From Hemibagrus wyckioides (taxonomy: Eukaryota; Chordata; Actinopteri; Siluriformes; Bagridae), in contig NC_080717.1 in NCBI RefSeq assembly GCF_019097595.1, positions 16,247,336 through 16,311,335 of the forward strand: a stretch of DNA of 64,000 nt, in the 5' to 3' direction. Positions 11,140 to 22,075 of this stretch are shown here, one piece after another. The position numbers and the translations under genes were made by a program. Under the pieces are notes generated by a model. That model did not search any database and was not told the DNA's origin. It worked only from the letters and a program-made list of their open reading frames with translations. How positions within the stretch are numbered: the first letter of the stretch is position 1; each line of letters opens with the position of its first letter.

Positions 11140-11140
<1 letters not shown>
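10447..11140. other. Intergenic DNA, nothing recognised
   Basis: AT-rich sequence between the TTAA element and the AGATA repeat, with no gene or clear repeat. A short (CA)n lies at about 10528-10538. Confidence 0.4.
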
Positions 11141-11170
<30 letters not shown>

Positions 11171-11244
11171 AGATAAGATAAGATAAGATAAGATAAGATA
11201 AGATAAGATAAGATAAGATAAGATAAGATAAGATAAGATAAGAT
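11141..11244. repeat. (AGATA)n microsatellite
   Basis: This is a pure pentanucleotide array of about 21 units. It runs straight into a 'gaactttattaatcctgaagg' motif that is very common at the edge of teleost interspersed repeats. Confidence 0.95.
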
Positions 11245-11284
11245 TGAACTTTATTAATCCTGAAGGAAATTCTTTTGCCAGAGA

Positions 11285-12985
11285 TTGCTTCAGATAACAA
11301 GAAAAATAAATACATTTAAAGACATTAGATATTCGATGGTCACTAACTTCCTCGTGCTTAACTCTGACAAGACAGAGGTGCTTGTACTAGGACCACATGC
11401 ACCTAGGAGTAAGCTTTCTGATTACAGAGGAACTGTGGATGGTCTTTCTGTTTCATCTTGTCTAGCAGTAAAAGATCTTGGTGTGAATATTGACTGTGGT
11501 CTTTCATTTGAAGGTCATGTAGATAATACCACTCGGGTAGCCTTCTTTCATTTCAGATATATTGCTAAGATAAGAAATATGATGTCTCTTCATGGTGCAG
11601 AAAAACTAGTTCATGCTTTTGTTAACTCTAGGTTGGATTATTGTGATGCCTTACTGTCTGGATGTTCCAGTAGGAGCATAAACAAGCTCCAGTTAGTCCA
11701 GAACGCAGCAGCTAGGGTCCTAACTAGAACCAGAAGATATGAGCACATCACTCCTATCTTATCCACACTACATTGGCTCCTAGTCAAATTTTGCATTGAT
11801 TATAAAATACTATTACTGACCTATAAAGCACTAAATGGTCTCGTGCCGCAGTACCTGAGCGATCTTTTGGTTATTTATGATCCGCCACGCCTACTCCGAT
11901 CAAAGGGTGCAGGTTATTTGGTAGTACCTCAAGTAGTAAAGGCTACAGCAGGGGGCAGAGCTTTTTCTTTCAAAGCCCCACAGTCCAATTAGTGTTCGGG
12001 ATTCAGAAACAGTTTCAGTGTTTAAGTCTAGGATGAAGACACATTTGTTTAGTCAAGCTTTTAATATATAGTTTTTCTTAGGTAAAGGAGCAGATCTGGA
12101 AGGTTCATGGGCATAGAGTGTTTTTGTGTACTGGGATGTTTGGATGCTGTCGCCTTACCACCCTCGCAAGTCGCTCAGGTTTGCTGACTGTGAAGTAGTT
12201 GGACGCCTTATGTCCCGGGAAGCCTTCATGTCTGTGACCTTCTGACTCTCCCTTTTAGTTATGCTGTCATAGCTAGTCTTGCCGGAGTCCCTGCCTGCAC
12301 TTTACACATAATCTACATTGCCTTTAAACATCACATGATCAGAAGCACTTTCTCTGTCGATCTATACACCCCACTCCTGAGCTCCCAGTGTTCTGAGTTT
12401 CCAGTGTGACCACTGCCTCTACCCCTGGTCAGAGTCTAGTCACTAGGTGGTGCTCACTGATGCTGTGGATGGATCTGTGTGGACAGCCTGTGACCCAGGA
12501 GACAGCCATGGACAGAGCCACTTGGACACTTTCACACCGTCACAGATCTGTCATTGGATCTGTCAGCTTGTGACAGCAAGGAATTAGTGTCTATAATGAC
12601 CTCAGAAACACTACACTGACCTAATAGTTCCTCGTGAGCCCTTGATTGCTGTTGTAGAAAGGACATTAATCAGTTACAGTTACATTATTTATTGTCCAGT
12701 GTCACCCAAATGTGGATGGGCTTCCTTCTGAGCCTGGTTCCTCTCAAGATTTCTTCTTCATAACATCTCAGGGAGTTTTTCCTTGCAACCATCACCACAG
12801 GCTTGCTCATTAGGGATAAAATAAAATAGGGAAAAAATAGTTTAATAATTTAATTTAATAATTTATTTTTATTTTGTTTCTTTCCTTTTTTCTGTTTCTC
12901 TTCTTTTGTAAAGCTGCTTTGAGACAATATTCATTGTAAAAGGCGCTATACAAATAAATTGAATTGAATTAAATAGAATTGAAAA
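11285..12985 (+). mobile_element. 5'-truncated L2-like LINE (ORF2 C-terminus plus 3' UTR)
   Basis: An open frame at 11285-11992 encodes the reverse-transcriptase C-terminal region: SDKTEVLVLGP, VKDLGVNID, NSRLDYCDALLSGC, LQLVQNAAARVLT and LHWLL, with LLTYKALNGLVPQYLSDLL. It ends early because the KAPQ...RDSETVSVFKSRMKTHLF stretch is shifted by a small deletion near 11980. A long 3' UTR follows (CTCTCAAGATTTCTTCTTC region) and ends in 'aaataaattgaattgaatt'. The 3' UTR recurs at 29495, 37700, 40350 and 52430. The coding part is not intact. Confidence 0.85.
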
Positions 12986-13083
12986 AGAAATGCAGATTGC
13001 ATTTTAGAAAACTTTGGTTATGAATGTCTAAAGGATTGGTTATTTCTTTCTACAATAAGGACTCCTGTTCTATTCCTGTTTTC

Positions 13084-14067
<984 letters not shown>

Positions 14068-14068
<1 letters not shown>

Positions 14069-14520
14069 GGTTTTAAGCCAACAGCATTGTACTTGGTCTG
14101 TTGGGTTCCTATAATATTTGAATATTATTAAGCAATATCATATGTCATGCTACAAATACATTTTCAGTGTCATTAACATATGAAATTATATCCGAAATTC
14201 CCAAAGACGGCATTTAAAGTGTTTTTAAGGCCGCCTTCTTTAGAATATGACTAATAGAATATAATAAAGAATATTAGAATATCAAATATATATAGAATAG
14301 AAACATTTAGCTTAGAAATTTCGCTATTTTATTTTATTAATAGTATGAAAGCTTACATAATGTGGTAGCTCAGAAATTGTCCGAATTCACAACATATTTC
14401 ATATTTTCAAATGTTCATTTTAAAAACCAACATCAGTGATTGTGAACGAAATAAACTACATTAAGTAACAGACCAAGTTTCTGAATTAAAAACCCACACA
14501 CTTATGGAAATAATTTCTTC
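14068..14520. other. AT-rich spacer, nothing recognised
   Basis: AT-rich sequence upstream of the hs6st2 promoter region. No gene or family-level repeat was seen. Confidence 0.4.
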
Positions 14521-15337
14521 AGAGGAGAGCACGTGCGCATTATGATGTCATAAGCTCGGTGTGATGTCTCGCGGGAAAATTAAATGAGTCGTATTTAAAT
14601 AATAAATAAAAAAAGAAATCCCTGTCACTACTCGAGCCGTAACACGATTTGTACTGCGCGTGTGCAGAAGCTCAGGTTTCGTTCTACGCATGCGCTAAAT
14701 TGCTGCCAACAACACATTATAACATTATATGATCAGCAGTATTATAACAACAGTGTTATAAATACCCGAAAATCGTTTCGTCATACTTTAGACGAGAAGT
14801 AGACGCATTTCCGCGCATGCGCAGTACAAACCCTGTTTCAAAAGTACAAAAGTCGTGATAGTCCACTTGGCTTTAGAAGACTGCGTGTTTACCGGCGCTG
14901 ATGTAGGACTTTTATTTTGAAAAAGGGGAGCGACAAAACACAAACGCAAGTTCTGCTGGGAAAAAAAGGGGGTCAGAGTCGAATTGTACGAGAGCATAAT
15001 GGAAGTCTTTAACGCTGGAGGATGTTATTTACACTCTTGTTTGTAAATGGTTGGCTTTAAAAATGTGAAGTTCTGCTTGTGAGTTTGTGCTTTCGGGGCA
15101 GCTCGCGACGGGAGCGGTGGGTGATAGAGAGCAATAACGCCGCGGTTGGTGTGTTTTGTGTGGTAAAGCTGACAAACCAGTCTGGGTTTGTTGTTGAGCA
15201 TCAAAGCATCCAGAGGACAACATTCCGCTCTCAGGAGCGAGACAGAACAGCGCGAGGGAAGAGCAGAGCAGAGCAGCGCGAGGGAAGAGCAGCAGCCCTG
15301 TCCGAGTGAGTAATGCTTCCCATTTTTCAACGAGAAG
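14521..15337 (+). promoter_or_regulatory. hs6st2: hs6st2 promoter region and 5' UTR
   Basis: GC and CpG content rise here. Elements seen: an E-box CACGTG at 14530-14535, a CRE/AP-1-like TGATGTCA near 14543, and three NRF-1-like palindromes (TGCGCGTGTGCA at 14655, TACGCATGCGCT at 14685, GCGCATGCGCA at 14813). No TATA box is evident. The stretch from about 15050 to the ATG at 15338 is GC-rich, with direct repeats of a gcgagggaagagcagagcag-like unit near 15250-15290, and is probably 5' UTR. The start site is not determined. Confidence 0.55.
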
Positions 15338-15879
15338 ATGGATGAAAAGTCCAACTACAGTCGTGTGCTGGTCGGGCTGCTCATGCTGCTGCTGTTCGCC
15401 GTCATTGTGCTGCAGTATGTGTGTCCTGGATCCGAGTGCCAGCTGCTCCGTTTGGGCTCATTCTCCGAGCTGCGCGGCGGCGGAAGCGATGGCCGTGATG
15501 GTGATCCGTACGTGGCAGAGGACGGAGCTCTGGCTCGCTTTGTGCCGCGCTTTAATTTCACTCCGCAAGATCTGGACCGCGTCGTCGACTTCAACATCAA
15601 GGGCGACGACGTGATCGTGTTCCTTCACATCCAGAAGACCGGAGGCACCACGTTCGGCCGCCACCTCGTGCGCAACATTCAGCTCGAGCGCCCGTGTGAG
15701 TGTCACGTCGGGCAGAAGAAGTGCACGTGCTACCGGCCCGGGAAGAAGGAAACCTGGCTCTTCTCGCGCTTTTCTACCGGCTGGAGCTGCGGGCTGCATG
15801 CCGACTGGACCGAGCTGACCAACTGCGTCCCGAACAAGATGAACAGCCGAGAGCCTTCTCAACCTCGCAAGAGCACAAG
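15338..15879 (+). CDS. hs6st2: Heparan-sulfate 6-O-sulfotransferase 2, exon 1
   Basis: HS6ST2 is a Golgi type II membrane enzyme that moves sulfate from PAPS to the 6-O position of glucosamine in heparan sulfate. The exon encodes residues 1-180 plus two bases. It starts MDEKSNYSRVLVG, with a membrane segment at about residues 10-27 and then a short stem. The 5'-phosphosulfate-binding loop FLHIQKTGGTTFGRH is at about 95-109 (Lys100). The RPCECHVGQKKCTCYRPGKK cysteine cluster follows, then STGWSCGLHADWTEL, whose His154 aligns with the proposed catalytic base. The ATG matches the family start MDEKSN, and the donor GTGAGG is at 15880. The region before the donor (NKMNSREPSQPRKST) is the variable linker, shorter than in the long human isoform. 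Confidence 0.97.
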
Positions 15880-16253
15880 GTGAGGAAGATGAGTGCCGTG
15901 TCTTTAACTTCACCTGTACACACTGGATTCGTGCATATTTCTAGAAATGTAGCTTGAAACGAGCTGGCTAGCTGTCTCTATAGCGCTTGTGTATAACTAC
16001 TAATCTTGATGGAATTGAGCTCTCCTCCCTCTGTCATTGTTTTCTACCTGCACTATTATTCAGGGAGAAAATCCGCTGGGAAACCAGATGCGCCAAGACA
16101 AAAAGGCCACCAAGAGGTCATTGACTAGCTCAGGGGCTCGCCTTTCTTTAGATAACTCAAACCACAGGAGGTCTATTATAACATCTATTCACTCTTTAGA
16201 CTAGAGCTGTGGGCCAAATGGGGGAGTGTGAGACCATTAAAATAATAATAAAC

Positions 16254-16269
16254 GTGTGTGTGTGTGTAT

Positions 16270-16355
<86 letters not shown>
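16254..16355. repeat. (TG)n(TA)n microsatellite in hs6st2 intron
   Basis: A GT-rich run passes into about 38 TA units. Strong slippage and polymorphism are likely. Confidence 0.95.
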
Positions 16356-16357
<2 letters not shown>

Positions 16358-16690
16358 TTTCTTACACTGCATGAATAGCCCTGCTTACATAGAGATTATA
16401 CAGATTTTGTGGCATTATGTTTAAATGTTTGGTTGCAGTGTAATATCTAGAGCTTAAACACTCAGCTGCTGATGAAGTCAATGTTTTATTCAGTGCATTA
16501 TTTTCTGCAAAGTACCAGTTTCCAAATGATCAGCACCCCCACGTTTTGTGTCTGGTGACATGTCCTGTGGAGAGCAGAACAGCGGCGAGCCTGCCCTCCA
16601 CATCGTAACACATAACACAGTCACACACACTGGTAGATGGATTAATATTATGGATACTCGTCTAAGCAGAACGTTTCAGGATCATTTTTA

Positions 16691-17203
16691 CACTATATTG
16701 CCAAAGGTTTTGGGACATCTACACATGAATGTAATATGGAGTTGGTCCACCCTTTGCAGCTATAACAGCTTCAACTCTTCTGGGAAGGCTTTCCACAAGG
16801 TTTAGGAGTGTGTTTATGGGAATTTTTGACCATTCCACTAGAAGCTCATTTGTGAGGTCAGGCACTGATGCTGGACGAGAAGGTCTGGCTCACAGTCTCC
16901 GCTCTAATTCATCCCAAAGGTGTTCTATAAGGTTGAGGTCAGGACTCTGTCCAGGCCAGTCAAATTCCTCCTCACCAAACTCACTCACCCATGTCTTTAT
17001 AAACCTTGCTTTGTGCACTGGTGTGCAGTCATGTTGGAACAGGAAGGGGTCACAAAGTTGGGAGCATGAAATTGTCCGAAATGTCTTGGTATGCTGAAGC
17101 ATTAAGAGTTCCTTTCACTGGAACTAAGAGGCCAAGCCCAACCTCCTGAACACCTGAATTCAATGATTTGGAGGGGTGTCCCAAAACTTTTGGCAATATA
17201 GTG
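16691..17203 (-). mobile_element. 513-bp Tc1 deletion derivative with intact terminal repeats
   Basis: Flanked by TA on both sides (16689-16690 and 17204-17205). The left end CACTATATTGCCAAAGGTTT and the right end (reverse complement CACTATATTGCCAAAAGTTT) are near-perfect inverted repeats. The inside, on the minus strand, encodes only the transposase C-terminal part: HDCTPVHKARFIKTW, then [20 protein letters not shown]. The N-terminal DNA-binding half is missing, so it could move only with transposase supplied elsewhere. Confidence 0.88.
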
Positions 17204-17489
17204 TATATTTTAGATTTTAAAAATGTCATGTTGTCCTGTTAAGACAGGTTTTAACTCAACTATAGCCTGATAGTAGACTAGTAAGTTACCACAGTATAAC
17301 AGCTACAGCATATATTCCCAAACCAGTGTGAGTTTGTTGTGTTCCATGTTGTAGCAAGAGCAGGTATGATTATCTCGAATGGCTAATGAAGTCTAATTAA
17401 ATTAATGGATAATTAAAAGTGTAAAGGAGGTGCAGAGGGTAGTGTTGCAACATAATTACGCTTTGATTAGATTACTGTCTAAATTGGCC

Positions 17490-17765
17490 AAGTTCTCCTC
17501 CCAAACACATAGCAGTTGGTAGACTGGCTGCATTATAATAGCCCCTAGGTGTGAGGGTGTGAGTGTGGGGGGTGTTTGTGAGGAAGGGGGTGGGTTGGGG
17601 TGTATGTATGTGTGTGTGTGCGAGAGTGAGTGTGTGCGGATGTGCATGGTGTCCTGAGGTGTCCCCAGGTTGTATTCCCCAGTGTACTGCTCAGTGTTCC
17701 TGGGAGTAAGGATGGGCTTTGTCTCCACTGTGATCAGGATAAAGCAGGAACTGAAGCTGAATGAT
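17490..17765 (+). repeat. DANA/V-SINE-like tail, plus strand
   Basis: It holds tagcccctaggtgtgagggt, a (GT)-rich centre, then gtgtcctgaggtgtcccc and gggctttgtctccactgtga, ending tcaggataaagcagg. This is the fish SINE tail order 'gcccctaggtgtgaatg ... gaccaggataaagcggt'. The head was not recognised. Confidence 0.6.
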
Positions 17766-18291
17766 CTAATGAAATTTGCTTCTATGCAAATGAAACAGTG
17801 TTAGAAAGATACGCACTTCTGTCCTCCTGGACATCTGTTCTCTGTCCAGTGCTTTCACATTTTAGTATTTCGCTAGTGATAACCGCTAGTGATCTTGCAT
17901 GCGCCTTCTGAAACCTCTTTCATGTATATAATGTTGCAGTGGGTAAAAGTACCACCAATTAAATGAACACTGCTCCGGTTGCATGGCAGGTCTTTGCATT
18001 TCAAAAGGGATTGAAAGCAGCCTTGCATTATTTATAAGTAAGATGCACGAAATCCAGTAGTCTTCATGAGTGAAGTTGTGTGTAGAGACGTGCTGACATG
18101 GAAGACCATTCTATTTACATTGTGTATATTGTGTATTACATAGTGCATCTACATTTATTTTCATATTCTTGAGTTACAGGTAGATGTTAAGTGGCTCCTA
18201 GTTTTTAGCAGCACACTGTTGGTTGTTTTGTTGTGTGTGAGTGTTTGAGATGTGTGTGCTAGTGTTTGGGTATTTGCCTGTGTGTGTGTTT
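17766..18291. other. hs6st2 intron, unclassified
   Basis: Intronic sequence without coding potential or a repeat I can name. Confidence 0.4.
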
Positions 18292-18417
18292 GAGAGAGAG
18301 AGAGAGAGAGAGTATGAGTGAGTGTGTGATAGATAGAGAGAGAGAGAGAATGTGAGTGAGAGAGAGAGAGTATGAGTGACAGAGAGAGAGAGAGAGAGAA
18401 TGTGAGTGAGAGAGAGG
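18292..18417. repeat. (GA)n-rich microsatellite
   Basis: Imperfect GAGA runs are separated by tatgagtgagtg and aatgtgagtgag units. Confidence 0.85.
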
Positions 18418-19766
18418 GTGAGTATGAGTGTGTGTGTTACATCACACCAGCCCTTTTTGATTATTTTTCTATAACCCTACGTCTCTGTGTTTCCTTTTGT
18501 ATTTCCTTACATTATCAAAAAATCTCAGATCGTCACAGTGCCCTTTTTTTAGCCAATAACTCCAGGTGTATATTGCAGGAAAGAACTAAGTGAGTTAGTT
18601 AGATTAGTGCTGCATCAGTCGGGACTCAGAAGGCAAGCTTCTGTTGAAGATCTCCAAAACACAGCAAAAATATGATTTGGAGCAGTTCTAGCTGTGGCCC
18701 CATACTGTACCAGCAGAAACAGTGCTGTTATGATGCTAAAAATAGCACTGTATAGCAGCATGTAAAGGCACAGAGAGCAGGAGACGTGATGTGCATGCAC
18801 CGTTAAGCAGCAGCAATTTGGAACATGAGCTCAGGGTTTCATTGTTTAACGCATCTTTGTTTTCAGCAGCAATATTTCATCACGCTCCTCTGACTTTCAG
18901 CTTGGTAAAAATAAAAGGCAGTAATTAACTGGAGATGGTGTCAAGACCTTTAGGAGTCACTACACCAGAAAATCACGTAATCATTTTCCAGAATCAAAAC
19001 TCTCCAAAAAACGTGTTCGTTATTACAGCCACAGTTCAACCAGCTACGCCGAGGTCACGTTACATCAGTGTAGGGATCTACAACGAATTCTATTTTTGTT
19101 GCGTTGTCTGTTCCACCACTTCATGTGCACAAAAATTCTTTTCCACACGTTGAAACATGTCTTTCTCCATGCACTTGCACTAACCCTGACCTCATGCAGT
19201 ATTTTGAAAATGGGCCCTCCAGCATGCCCACATGCCCCTGCAGTGCATGGTTGTTGCCGCAGCTGGGAGCCAGACAGTCCAGCTGAAGCACACGAGTATA
19301 TGATCATCAAACAGCACAAAGAACATGAAAAATAGATGAATGTTTACATTGATGTACAATCCCGCCAGATTGTTCTGTGATCTTCAGGATAAAAATAACA
19401 GAAAATTATGTGTCTTCTGGTAAATAGATACAATCAAAAACTGAGACTAATTAACAGTAAACTTCCTGAAACATGCCTCTTACAAATTGCTTCTTTGGCT
19501 AAATAAACAATAAATATAAACAAAAATAAATACATCATGCACTTCCCAATCAAGTAGCGTTACAGATTTAACTTACTGAGTTATGGCTGGTTTATACTTG
19601 TGCACTGAAGTGCTTATTCATGTCACGATACACAGATAACGTTCATGAAAAAACTGATTTTCAGTGTATTGTCACTCTGTTCGTTTCTCAGGCTGCTTTC
19701 TCGTATGATAAAGCTCCTCCATAGACAGCTAGGCATGAACAGCAGATATATATATATATATATATA
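18418..19766. other. hs6st2 intron, unclassified
   Basis: No exon or named repeat was found. A (TA)n run at 19746-19764 adjoins the Tc1 insertion. Confidence 0.4.
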
Positions 19767-21004
19767 CACACTATATTGCCAAAAGTATTCGCTCACCCAT
19801 CCAAATAATCAGAATCAGGTGTTCCAATCACTTCCATGGCCACAGGTGTATAAAATCAAGCACCTAGGCATGCAGACTGTTTTTACAAACATTTGTGAAA
19901 GAATGGGTCGCTCTCAGGAGCTCAGTGAATTCCAGCGTGGAACTGTGATAGGATGCCACCTGTGCAACAAATCCAGTCGTGAAATTTCCTCGCTCCTAAA
20001 TATTCCACAGTCAACTGTCAGCTGTATTATAAGAACGTGGAAGTGTTTGGGAACGACAGCAACTCAGCCACGAAGTGGTAGGCCACGTAAACTGACGGAG
20101 CGGGGTCAGCGGATGCTGAGGCGCATAGTGCGAAGAGGTCGCCAACTTTCTGCAGAGTCAATCGCTACAGACCTCCAAACTTCATGTGGCCTTCAGATTA
20201 GCTCAAGAACAGTGCGCAGAGAGCTTCATGGAATGGGTTTCCATGGCCGAGCAGCTGCATCCAAGCCATACATCACCAAGTGCAATGCAAAGCGTCGGAT
20301 GCAGTGGTGTAAAGCACGCCGCCACTGGACTCTAGAGCAGTGGAGACGCATTCTCTGGAGTGACGAATCGTGCTTCTCCATCTGGCAATCTGATGGACGA
20401 GTCTGGGTTTGAACGGTACTTGTCTGACTGCATTGTGCCAAGTGTAAAGTTTGGTGGAGGGGGGATTATGGTGTGGGGTTGTTTTTCAGGAGCTGGGCTT
20501 GGCCCCTTAGTTCCAGTGAAAGGAACTCTGTATGCTTCAGCATACCAAGACATTTTGGACAATTCCATGCTCCCTACTTTGTGGGAACAGTTTGGAGCTG
20601 GCCCCTTCCTCTTCCAACATGACTGTGCACCAGTGCACAAAGCAAGGTCCATAAAGACATGGATGACAGAGTCTGGTGTGGATGAACTTGCCTGGCCTGC
20701 ACAGAGTCTTGACCTCAACCCGATAGAACACCTTTGGGATGAATTAGAGCGGAGACTGAGAGCCAGGCCTTCTCGTCCAACATCAGTGTGTGACCTCACA
20801 AATGTGCTTCTGGAAGAATGGTCAAACATTCCCATAAACACACTCCTAAACCTTGTGGACAGCCTTCCCAGAAGAGTTGAAGCTGTTATAGCTGCAAAGG
20901 GTGGACCGACGTCATATTGAACCCTATGGATTAGGAATGGGATGTCACTTAAGTTCATATGCGAGTCAAGGCAGGTGAGCGAATACTTTTGGCAATATAG
21001 TGTA
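19767..21004 (+). mobile_element. Near full-length Tc1-like transposon
   Basis: A 1.24-kb element bounded by 31-bp inverted repeats, left 19767-19797 and right 20974-21004. They share CACTATATTGCCAAAAGTAT followed by TCGCTCACC and differ by one mismatch at the outermost bases. It encodes one transposase reading in the plus direction, the same way as hs6st2, and sits inside the hs6st2 intron within a (TA)n run. Size and arrangement are those of an autonomous Tc1/mariner element. One internal frameshift (see the pseudogene entry) makes this copy inactive. Confidence 0.93.
19903..20920 (+). pseudogene. Tc1 transposase with a single frameshift
   Basis: Tc1 transposases cut and paste DNA at TA sites. 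The protein starts MGRSQELSEFQRGTVIGCHL at 19903. It has two helix-turn-helix parts (about residues 5-60 and 70-125) joined by a GRPRK AT-hook-like motif, then the DDE core: WSDESCF (first Asp), [12 protein letters not shown] (second Asp) and [14 protein letters not shown] (Glu). The frame breaks at the TGA 20410-20412 just after GRVWV and resumes in another frame at [10 protein letters not shown]. Comparison with related transposases (from memory) suggests a loss of about 14 bases. It otherwise runs open to the TGA at 20918. Confidence 0.9.
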
Positions 21005-21104
21005 TCTACAGAGAGAGAGAGATACAGACAGCTACAATCATGATATCGTAGCATGTGTGAAAACTGTATGGCTGCAGCTTTCTTTATTCTTTATACTGGT
21101 TTGA

Positions 21105-21310
21105 GTCAAATCATCAAGTGGGTAAAGCTGTGGGTTGTTAATCAGAAGATCACAGGTTCAAGCCCCAGCACTGCCAAGCTAAGGCCCTTAACCCTCTCAG
21201 CTCTAGGGGTGCTATTTGATGACTGACGCTCCACTCTGACTCCAACTTCCAAAGCTGGGATATGTGAAAAGACTTTCACTGTTCTGTAATGTACGTGTGA
21301 GGGGAAAAAT
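21105..21310 (+). repeat. tRNA-derived SINE, plus strand (partial)
   Basis: It contains agtgggtaaagctgtgggtt, a B box in aggttcaagcccc, cagcactgccaagctaaggc and ccttaaccctctcagctct. A cgctccactctgactccaac block and an aataaaggtgattc tail follow. It is a close relative of the copy at 21836, in the same orientation, with a 40-base internal gap. Confidence 0.85.
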
Positions 21311-21835
21311 AAAGGTGATTCCTCAATATTGCTTGTATACATCAGAAAGAAATGTTTCTCCAGAGCCATGGTGCAACACATAACAGAGCACAGAGATGTA
21401 CAGGGTCACACGTTTGTTCTGTAAAGAGTGTAGGTGATGTGAACTATACAAGCAATCCATCAGTCCTAAAGAATTCATTACAGAGTGAGTCCCTGACCTG
21501 AGTCCACCCCGGAAATGACGCATCCGGTTCCGTTACCCAGAAGTCAGTGGGGGACGTTTTAGTTGGTTTTGGTTAAATGCCTGATATAAGGTTTGTGGTT
21601 AACACAAGCTCAAGATATTTTATTCTACAGCATAAAATACATCAGCGATACACCAGTCATGATTTTTTACATGTGTTGGAGAAAGGCAGTTACTAACCAG
21701 TAGCTAAATTTAATTAGAGGTTGTCAGAGACAATAAAGGTCATCCTTCTAAACAGAGAAACTCCCCTACTACAGCCTCACAGTTTATACTCACACTTTGA
21801 CAAACTAGTCCAACTCAGACTTTTACTTTTTTTAA

Positions 21836-22075
21836 GGGGCAGTGGTGGCTCAAGTGGTTAAGGCTCTGGGTCGTTGACCGGAAGATCAGGGGTTCAAGCC
21901 CCAGCACCGCCAAGTTGCCACTGTTGGGCCCTTGAGCAAGGCCCTTAACCCTCTCTGCTCCAGGGGTGCCGTATCATGGCTGACCCTGCGCTCTGACCCC
22001 AACCTCCAAGGATGGGATATGCGAAGAAAGAATTTCACTGTGCTGTAATGTATATGTGACAAATAAAGGCTGTTT
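21836..22075 (+). repeat. tRNA-derived SINE, plus strand (near complete)
   Basis: The A-box-like TGGCTCAAGTGG is at about 21847 and the B-box GGTTCAAGCCC at about 21891. The body reads ccaagttgccactgttgggc, cttgagcaaggcccttaacc and ctgctccaggggtgccg, then gctgaccctgcgctctgacc, ending gacaaataaaggctg. I associate this consensus with catfish-like genomes. The tRNA head makes it an RNA polymerase III retroposon, not a functional tRNA. Confidence 0.88.

Noticed and set aside
15700..15957. Alternative frames and read-through past the hs6st2 exon 1 donor
   Set aside because: Homology follows the 15338 frame and stops at the GTGAGG donor; continuation soon reaches a stop.
21847..21905. Apparent tRNA gene
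   Set aside because: A and B boxes belong to a SINE head; the flanking body and tail, and lack of a full cloverleaf, argue against a functional tRNA.
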